Below are positions 1 to 5,132 of a stretch of DNA of 15,446 bases, in pieces; position 1 is the first letter of the stretch, and every line of letters starts with the position of its first letter. The notes under the pieces were generated by a model. It ran no database searches. It saw only the letters and a list, made by a program, of their open reading frames with translations, and was not told the origin of the DNA. This DNA comes from Halieaceae bacterium UBA6060 (lineage in GTDB: Bacteria; Pseudomonadota; Gammaproteobacteria; Pseudomonadales; Halieaceae). The translations under genes were made by a program, and so were the position numbers. The stretch lies in assembly GCA_002428935.1 (NCBI GenBank), contig DIYG01000115.1, positions 1 to 15,446 on the forward strand, read 5' to 3'.

Positions 1-58
1 GCCGCGGCGGCGTAAACCAAAGGGAACGCAGTTCACGGCGAAAATGAAAAGCCCACAT
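1..58 (-). CDS. N-terminal fragment of a probable second ABC-2/DUF3526 permease (cut by window edge)
   Basis: An ATG at 58-56 follows the stop codon of the upstream permease by one base (TAG-C-ATG) and opens a frame running off the window edge. The visible protein begins MWAFHFRRELRSLWFTPPR, a basic cytoplasmic start of the kind that precedes the first membrane helix of ABC-2 permeases. DUF3526 permeases often occur as adjacent pairs behind one ATPase, so a second permease is the most likely identity. Only 19 codons are visible, so the family is inferred from position and the one-base spacing, not from any domain. Confidence 0.6.
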   Translation of the reverse strand, partial: MWAFHFRRELRSLWFTPPR

Positions 59-59
59 G

Positions 60-1478
60 CTATGCCCCCCGCGCCAATGCTTGACGCGTCGTCTGCAGGG
101 CGAGCAGGCCGGCCATGAAAAACCAGCACAGCAGCACACACAGTTCGAAGAGGTAGGTTTTAAGCACCTTTGGCAGCGCCAGGGCCGCGTAGGAGAAATC
201 GGGGATGCTCTCCCAGAGTTCTCGATCAGCGGTGTAGGCAAACGCCTCATCGCCAGCGTGGATCATCATGTCCCGATTCAGCATTTCAATGATCATCCGC
301 CGATGCTGTTCTGCCTGTGTGGCGAAGTGCTGTTGTGCGTAGAGATCGGTTCCCGACCAGGCCGCGGACAACCGCTGCAACGCCAGCAAAGGCGACAGGG
401 CCGATGCATAACGCAGCACCGTATCCTGTCGTCGATGGAGGGCGTTTAGCTCCCCATAAAGCTCGTCGTAGATGGCGTTCGCAAACTCCTCGTGGGCCTG
501 AAGCACCAGGGCTTCGCGATCGAAGCCGAGGCTTTCAAAGGATTCCCCACCGAACTCCGCGAGCACTTTCTTTTCCTGAGCAGCAACCGCAGGGCCCTGC
601 GCATCACCCACCCAGAAAGGCGTCTGAGCCTGTAGCTGAATGGCGTTTTTCAACTCTTGTTCCTGGGTATCTGGAAACAGCGTCGTAGCCAGTTGGCCGG
701 CCAACACGGGCCACAACAGCGCCATGGTCAGCCAGAGAATCGCTGAACGACTGAAGGCACCGGAGCTATCGGATGAGAGAGACGAAACCCACACGATAAG
801 AAATGCGAAGGCCAAAAGAGCGATGAGATAGGTCAGCAGCAGGCCCAGAAGTCGAGAGCCCTCCAGCGGCAGCGCATCAGATGCAAAAACGGGAAGCACC
901 GACACAGCGAGCACCAACACCGTCACTGCTGTCACAAAAGTCGCCGCCACACCCAGTTTTCCCAGAGCGAAGGTGCGTGCGGACACACCCGAGGACGCCA
1001 CGCTACGCAAGGTCCCCTGCTCGCGCTCGGTGGCGACACTCCCATATAGGGCCAGGGCGAGGACCAGGGTTCCGACCACCTGTATCACCCAAGCCGGCGA
1101 TAGGGAGGCAAACGGGGCTCGAACCGCCACATCCTCCGCCCGTCGCAGGGTCGTTGGATTCTGCGTATGGGCCTCCATCCAGAAAGCGGCCCCGGCGTAA
1201 TCAAAAACCCCGGGATCGAAGGCGGCAAGGGTAGGCGCACCACGAAATGCGTAACGCGCGAAATGCGCCGCGCCGTGGGGGTTGTTGGCACCCTGGTTCA
1301 CCCATATTTCTCGGTCTGCCTCCGTTGCCGCCGCCCGGGCACTCGCCGCAGAGCTAGCTCGATTCCACCCATCCAGGGCCGCGGCTAACAGCAATACGAA
1401 CAGCACCGCCCCCATCACCAGCAGACGTCTATCACGGCGAAACTCGATGGCTTCCTTATGTAAAAGCAAGGTGTTCAT
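60..1478 (-). CDS. ABC-2-type permease, DUF3526 family
   Basis: Inner-membrane subunit of an ABC transporter, 472 aa. By eye there are six hydrophobic segments at about residues 19-36, 129-149, 173-199, 208-231, 243-266 and 442-462. A periplasmic domain of about 90 residues lies between the first two, and a long hydrophilic region before the last. The first loop carries the pattern I associate with DUF3526: NPHGAAHF (66-73), FDPGVFDYAG (87-96) and WMEAH (100-104). After TM2 comes the usual ABC-2 cytoplasmic segment with an E-x-G-T-L core near 153-157. The start ATG overlaps the ATPase stop as ATGA, so the two are translationally coupled, and another probable permease starts one base after this stop. 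DUF3526/NosY-like proteins are ABC permeases of mostly unknown cargo; the conserved loop histidines would suit metal binding, but that is inference. Confidence 0.85.
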   Translation of the reverse strand: MNTLLLHKEAIEFRRDRRLLVMGAVLFVLLLAAALDGWNRASSAASARAAATEADREIWVNQGANNPHGAAHFARYAFRGAPTLAAFDPGVFDYAGAAFWMEAHTQNPTTLRRAEDVAVRAPFASLSPAWVIQVVGTLVLALALYGSVATEREQGTLRSVASSGVSARTFALGKLGVAATFVTAVTVLVLAVSVLPVFASDALPLEGSRLLGLLLTYLIALLAFAFLIVWVSSLSSDSSGAFSRSAILWLTMALLWPVLAGQLATTLFPDTQEQELKNAIQLQAQTPFWVGDAQGPAVAAQEKKVLAEFGGESFESLGFDREALVLQAHEEFANAIYDELYGELNALHRRQDTVLRYASALSPLLALQRLSAAWSGTDLYAQQHFATQAEQHRRMIIEMLNRDMMIHAGDEAFAYTADRELWESIPDFSYAALALPKVLKTYLFELCVLLCWFFMAGLLALQTTRQALARGA

Positions 1479-2188
1479 GCGGCAAGATCCTCATGCATGT
1501 GACTCAGATAGATTCTCTCGATCTCTTGAGCCCCCACCTGGTTCGCATCGATGAGTTCGACGAGTTTGCCGGCACGCATGATGCCGATCCGCGAAGCGCA
1601 CTCTTTGGCGCGAAAAATGTCGTGGGTGGCGATAAGCACCGCCGAACCCCTGGACTGAAAACTACCGATTCGCGAGGTAAATTCACTGGCGGCTTTCGGA
1701 TCCAATCCGGACATGGGCTCGTCAAGGAGCAAAGCCTTTGCGTCTTTCGCAAAGGCAATCGCCAACCCCACCTTTTGCCGCATGCCCTTCGAGTAGCCTG
1801 AAACCGGTCGATGGATCTGGTCCCGTTGCAACCCTGCCTCCTGCAGCTGTTCCGCGAGGAACGCCTCGTCCCGCGTGTGCCCGCATAAGCGATCGAAGTA
1901 GCGCAGGTTTTCCAGCCCCGTCAGGTTTGGGTACAAGGCAACGTTCTCGGGGATGTAGGCAATCTGCTGTCTAGCCTTGGCCGGATCCCGCCAGGGATGG
2001 ACGCCGTTTACGGACACCACCCCCGAATCCGGCGCGATGAATCCCAGGAAGAGATTCATGGTGGTGGTCTTCCCGGCGCCGTTGGCACCGAGAAGACAAA
2101 CCGTTTCCCCAGCATTTACAGACAGGTCCAGGGCATCCAAGGCCACGGTAGAGCCAAAGGTTTTACGTACCGATTCTGCTTTTAGCAT
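1475..2188 (-). CDS. ABC transporter ATP-binding protein (ABC-2/NosF-like)
   Basis: Cytoplasmic ATPase of 237 aa that should power the DUF3526 permease(s) encoded next. Motifs in order: Walker A GANGAGKT at 34-41; a Q-loop position reading YIPEN (78-82), with Glu where many ABC proteins have Gln, a common variant in ABC-2 ATPases; an atypical signature YSKGM at 132-136 in place of LSGGQ; Walker B ALLLDEP at 152-158; D-loop SGLD at 160-163; switch His189. The length fits a single nucleotide-binding domain without a regulatory tail. A GAGGAA ribosome-binding site lies about eight bases before the ATG. The gene starts 55 bases after the TonB receptor stop on the same strand and overlaps the permease by ATGA. 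The family is NosF/CcmA-like; the cargo and direction of transport cannot be read from the sequence. Confidence 0.93.
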   Translation of the reverse strand: MLKAESVRKTFGSTVALDALDLSVNAGETVCLLGANGAGKTTTMNLFLGFIAPDSGVVSVNGVHPWRDPAKARQQIAYIPENVALYPNLTGLENLRYFDRLCGHTRDEAFLAEQLQEAGLQRDQIHRPVSGYSKGMRQKVGLAIAFAKDAKALLLDEPMSGLDPKAASEFTSRIGSFQSRGSAVLIATHDIFRAKECASRIGIMRAGKLVELIDANQVGAQEIERIYLSHMHEDLAA

Positions 2189-2243
2189 CTGATTATTCCT
2201 CGTCTATGCGGCCTTCAAAGGTGAATGCATCGTTACCTACCGG

Positions 2244-4478
2244 TTAGAACTTCCATCGCAAGGTCGCCCTGGCGAGACGCGGTACGCCGGGGGTCACATT
2301 GGTGGCCATGGTTCGTGAGCCGGCGAAATAGAAGTAGTACTCCTCATCCAACAGATTGGTGATCGAGAGATCCACCGACAGATCGGGAAGCCCCGGGATA
2401 GGACTGGAGGCGTAGACGCCCACCAGGTCATAGCCCCCGTCGGAAACGCTGTTGGACAAATCAACGAAATAGTCGTCATACCACTCATAGGTCATCCCCA
2501 CCCGCGCTCCACCTTGGAAGGAGTGGGATAGCTCCGCGTAGAGCATGTTCTCCGGAACTCCCTGGGGCGTGACTCCAGAAAAATCCTGGTCCGGGGCGCC
2601 AAAAGAGCCCGCGATTACCAGTTCATCCCACTCCGCATCGATATAGGTGTAGCTCAGAGTTAGCTGCGTGGCGTCGGTAAACGCGTATCCCAGGGCGCTC
2701 TCGAAACCCTGACTGGAGTACTTCTGCCCTGTGGTTGCAAGGGTCGGAGGCCCATCACTATCGGGATTGGGGACAAAGATGCGTCGATCATCTTGTTCCA
2801 GATAAAACAAAGCCAGCTCCCAACTCAAGCGCCGGTTTGCGCTTAACCCCTTCCAACCCAACTCGTAGCTATCGATGGTTGTGGGAGATTCATCCCGGGC
2901 AAAACGGTCCGGCTCCCACTGAAACACGGGACCGAAGTTGGAGTTGAAGCCTCGGCTGTAGCTCCCGTAGACGAGACCGGAGCCCACTTCGTAGGCCAGA
3001 GATACCTTGGGAGAAACCGCGTCTGCATCGCCCTCGGCGCGCTGATCCACGGGTTGCGTGCCCACCACAGAGAAGTCGACCTCGCGCTCAAAAGCGTCGT
3101 AGCGCAACCCTAGAGTCAAGGTGAGCTGTTCAGTCAGGGCGATCTCATCCTGGATAAACGCGCCGTAAAATGTATTGGTCGTGTCGGCGACGGTGCGTAG
3201 CTCGTCTCGCACAAAGCACTCGTTGTCCGGCGAGTCGTTGGTCACCTCGCCCGTGGAGTAATCGATGAGGATGGCGTAAAAGCGGAACCCACACTCGCCG
3301 CTAAAAAACGGATCGATTTCTCCCGACCAGCGGTCAGACTCGTCCAGGGTAGCTTGCTCGGCGCTGACCCCCATTACGAAGCTATGACGGCCGCGGCTCC
3401 AATCCAACACTGCTTCCCCAAAAAAGATATCCGCGGTGTTCTCAGAGGCAAAACCGTTTACCCCCATGATGTTGCTGTCCGGATCGAACTCAAAGAAATC
3501 ATAGAAGTTCAGACGGATATCGCTATCGAACTGGCGGGCCTGTCCGGTGATGGTCAAGTTGATATCGGAGTCGAAGCGATGCTCAAAACGACCCGCGGCA
3601 ATCATGCCCTCGCTTCGATTGTAGGTGGGGAGATAGCCCAGGAATGACTCATCTCCGCCAAATACTTCCACGGGGGTTCCATCTCCGAGGGTCGGGATTA
3701 CGCTGGGAACCTCGGAATCTCGATCGTAGTAGGTCAACCAGCCCGTGAGCTTACTGGCCTCACCTATGGGTAGCTCGCCCTTTAGGAACACACTTCCGAA
3801 TTTCCTTTCGCTGTTGTCCCGCCATCCTTCGAAGTCTTCATAGGTGGCACTGAGTAATAGCCCCGCGTCGTTGTCAAAGCGGCGCTCCAAATGTCCACCT
3901 ACGCGACCAAAGCCCTCGTTCCCGGCGCTCAGATAGGCTTCACCCCGATTCTCCGAGATCCCGCGAGTCTGATAGTTGACGGCCCCGGCGATAGCTCCGC
4001 GTCCGTAGAGTGCCGACAGGGGACCACGGACAATCTCAATGGAATCGACTACCGGGTAAGGCACTTCGTAAAGCAACACCTCTTCGTCAGGACCGACAAA
4101 GGGAATACCGTCTACCAGGGCCAGAAACGTATCGTTACCGTGATTGCCGGTCACACCACGTATAGAGACGAAGGGAAACTCCTCTCCATCCCCTTCACCG
4201 CGGCGGAAGAAAACACCGGGCACGCCGCGGAACTCATCCGTTCCGTAATTAAAGCCCTTGAGTCGAAGCTCTTCCGTACTTTGCAAAGTGATAGAGGCAG
4301 GTACTTCCAGGAGCGGCTTTTCCACGCGTGTTGCCGTAACGACAACTTCTTCGATGCGCAGCGACGATGGAACACCTTCATCGGAATTGGTCTGAGCAAA
4401 GCCAGAGGCTGTGAGCAGAGTGCTAATGGACAGCAGAGCCACGTGCCCGGCACGTAACCCAAACGATTGAATCAACAT
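2244..4478 (-). CDS. TonB-dependent outer-membrane receptor
   Basis: Outer-membrane active transporter, 744 aa. A signal peptide ends near residue 28 (ASGFA-QT). A TonB-box-like EEVVVTATR follows at 43-51. The plug domain (about 50-175) includes VSIRGV, a DGIPF segment and VRGPLSALYGRGAIAGAV. The rest is a 22-strand-type barrel with alternating aromatic strands, the typical NLLDEEYY motif near the end, and a terminal Phe (RWKF) expected for BamA recognition. The mature protein has only two cysteines, C396 and C421, both in one probable extracellular loop, where they could form a disulfide. It is histidine-poor, unlike zinc receptors of the ZnuD type. It sits between a His/Cys-rich small secreted protein and an ABC ATPase on the same strand, suggesting one import or sensing system. 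A GAGGGA site precedes the ATG. The substrate is not recognisable. Confidence 0.93.
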   Translation of the reverse strand: MLIQSFGLRAGHVALLSISTLLTASGFAQTNSDEGVPSSLRIEEVVVTATRVEKPLLEVPASITLQSTEELRLKGFNYGTDEFRGVPGVFFRRGEGDGEEFPFVSIRGVTGNHGNDTFLALVDGIPFVGPDEEVLLYEVPYPVVDSIEIVRGPLSALYGRGAIAGAVNYQTRGISENRGEAYLSAGNEGFGRVGGHLERRFDNDAGLLLSATYEDFEGWRDNSERKFGSVFLKGELPIGEASKLTGWLTYYDRDSEVPSVIPTLGDGTPVEVFGGDESFLGYLPTYNRSEGMIAAGRFEHRFDSDINLTITGQARQFDSDIRLNFYDFFEFDPDSNIMGVNGFASENTADIFFGEAVLDWSRGRHSFVMGVSAEQATLDESDRWSGEIDPFFSGECGFRFYAILIDYSTGEVTNDSPDNECFVRDELRTVADTTNTFYGAFIQDEIALTEQLTLTLGLRYDAFEREVDFSVVGTQPVDQRAEGDADAVSPKVSLAYEVGSGLVYGSYSRGFNSNFGPVFQWEPDRFARDESPTTIDSYELGWKGLSANRRLSWELALFYLEQDDRRIFVPNPDSDGPPTLATTGQKYSSQGFESALGYAFTDATQLTLSYTYIDAEWDELVIAGSFGAPDQDFSGVTPQGVPENMLYAELSHSFQGGARVGMTYEWYDDYFVDLSNSVSDGGYDLVGVYASSPIPGLPDLSVDLSITNLLDEEYYFYFAGSRTMATNVTPGVPRLARATLRWKF

Positions 4479-4500
4479 TGAAATCCCTCAAGGAAACAGC

Positions 4501-4522
4501 GCCGCACCCTCGCGGGTGGGGC
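4501..4522 (-). other. Inverted repeat between the small secreted protein and the TonB receptor gene
   Basis: On the transcribed strand the 58-base gap before the receptor gene contains GCC-C-CACCC, loop GCGA, GGGTG-C-GGC: a 3+5 base-pair stem with one C/C mismatch and a four-base loop. No U-tract follows on this strand, so it is not a classical terminator. It could protect or process the mRNA and uncouple expression of the two genes, or could be chance in GC-rich DNA. Confidence 0.4.
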
Positions 4523-4536
4523 AAGAAACAGGTTTT

Positions 4537-4854
4537 TTAAGCTGTTGTCTCGATGGGAATCGGGGGAGCTCGTGGGGTTGCGGCGGTAACGAGACGAAGC
4601 GCTGGAGTAACCCAGATAGATCGGGGATTTGAGCTCGACACAGGGAGCTGCAAACCGTCCCCATTATCAACCTTGTGGGGTACGCCGTGATCACTGCGGT
4701 CTGCGGACTGACACCAGATACAGTCCGCCTGATGATCGCAAGCATCATGGTGATGCTCTGCGACGAGCGTCTGGGACACCAGGAGGGCTAAGGCGATAAG
4801 CAAGCTTAACGGCCATCGCGCAACGGCTCTGGGACTGTTTCGGTGAGCTAACAC
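4537..4854 (-). CDS. Small secreted His/Cys-rich protein, putative metal-binding (DUF2946-like pattern)
   Basis: 105 aa, the first gene of the TonB/ABC operon. A basic start and hydrophobic helix (about 14-31) end in TLVA-EH, giving a likely signal peptidase site after residue 32, or else a single membrane anchor. The exported part opens with a dense ligand cluster: H34-H36, D37, C39, H41, C45, C48 (in DCIWC), then H56 and H60. The C-terminus has RAPP at 95-98, which recalls small DUF2946-type proteins often found beside metal-related TonB receptors; this is recognition by eye only. The start is GTG: no ATG exists in frame upstream before a TAG, and no convincing ribosome-binding site is seen. 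A candidate promoter lies 28-56 bases upstream. A role as periplasmic metal-binding accessory or sensor is inference. Confidence 0.72.
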   Translation of the reverse strand: MLAHRNSPRAVARWPLSLLIALALLVSQTLVAEHHHDACDHQADCIWCQSADRSDHGVPHKVDNGDGLQLPVSSSNPRSIWVTPALRLVTAATPRAPPIPIETTA

Positions 4855-4881
4855 AGGTATTTTGGCTAGGGCGATCTATAA

Positions 4882-4910
4882 CTTTTAGCAGTAACAGTAA
4901 TTCTGTTCAA
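4882..4910 (-). promoter_or_regulatory. Candidate sigma-70-like promoter of the small protein-TonB-ABC operon
   Basis: On the minus strand, TTGAAC (4910-4905) and TAAAAG (4887-4882) are separated by exactly 17 bases, each matching four of six consensus positions. Transcription would start near 4875, leaving about 20 bases before the GTG of the small gene. Just downstream, GTTATA (4881-4876) resembles half of a Zur-type site, but the matching second half is absent. Confidence 0.4.
4893..4907. promoter_or_regulatory. Perfect inverted repeat AACAG-TAATT-CTGTT, candidate operator
   Basis: A 5-5-5 perfect inverted repeat that falls inside the spacer and overlaps the -35 box of the predicted promoter. 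That is a position from which a dimeric repressor, or a MerR-like activator, could control the operon. The regulator is unknown: it does not match the Zur/Fur or LexA consensus patterns I know. Confidence 0.4.
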
Positions 4911-5042
4911 GAAGTTCGGTTACCAGCCCATGGCAAGCGCTGGCTTGGGAGCCTGGCGCAATAGCTCCGCGCTCTAGCCTGCGGCGATAGCACCGTAAAG
5001 AGTGACGTTGCCCGGCGAGAGAATTAGTATGCGCACTTCCCG

Positions 5043-5073
5043 GCACAGCGATGCCCTGCATCGAGCTTCGTGC
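5043..5073. other. Hairpin in the divergent gap upstream of mutS
   Basis: GCAC (5043-5046) pairs with GTGC (5070-5073) around an inner perfect stem CGATGC-CCT-GCATCG (5049-5063). It lies 60 bases before the mutS start and could be part of the mutS leader or of an upstream regulatory region. No riboswitch core was recognised in the 278-base gap (4855-5132). Apart from this hairpin and the operon promoter, nothing in the gap is assigned. Confidence 0.3.
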
Positions 5074-5132
5074 TTTGGGTTCATTTGCAAAAGCGTCACC
5101 GATAGAAATAACCAAACCCAAGCAAGGTAATC

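Noticed and set aside
3891..4457. 188-codon plus-strand frame opposite the TonB receptor
   Set aside because: It is antisense to a well-supported receptor gene, has no recognisable domain or ribosome-binding site, and such frames are expected in GC-rich DNA.
4871..4888. Zur box in the operon promoter
   Set aside because: Only one GTTATA half is present; the second half of the palindrome does not match, so it is kept as a note and not called.
4885..5121. 78-codon minus-strand open frame ending in NYCYC, in the gap upstream of mutS
   Set aside because: It starts with TTG, lacks a ribosome-binding site, has an uneven composition unlike the neighbouring genes, and covers the predicted operon promoter and operator. 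A peptide cannot be excluded, but regulatory DNA explains the region better.
4855..5132. Riboswitch (cobalamin or TPP) ahead of the TonB operon
   Set aside because: Some CCGGC and CCAGCG strings look suggestive, but the conserved cores and their pairing order are not present on either strand.
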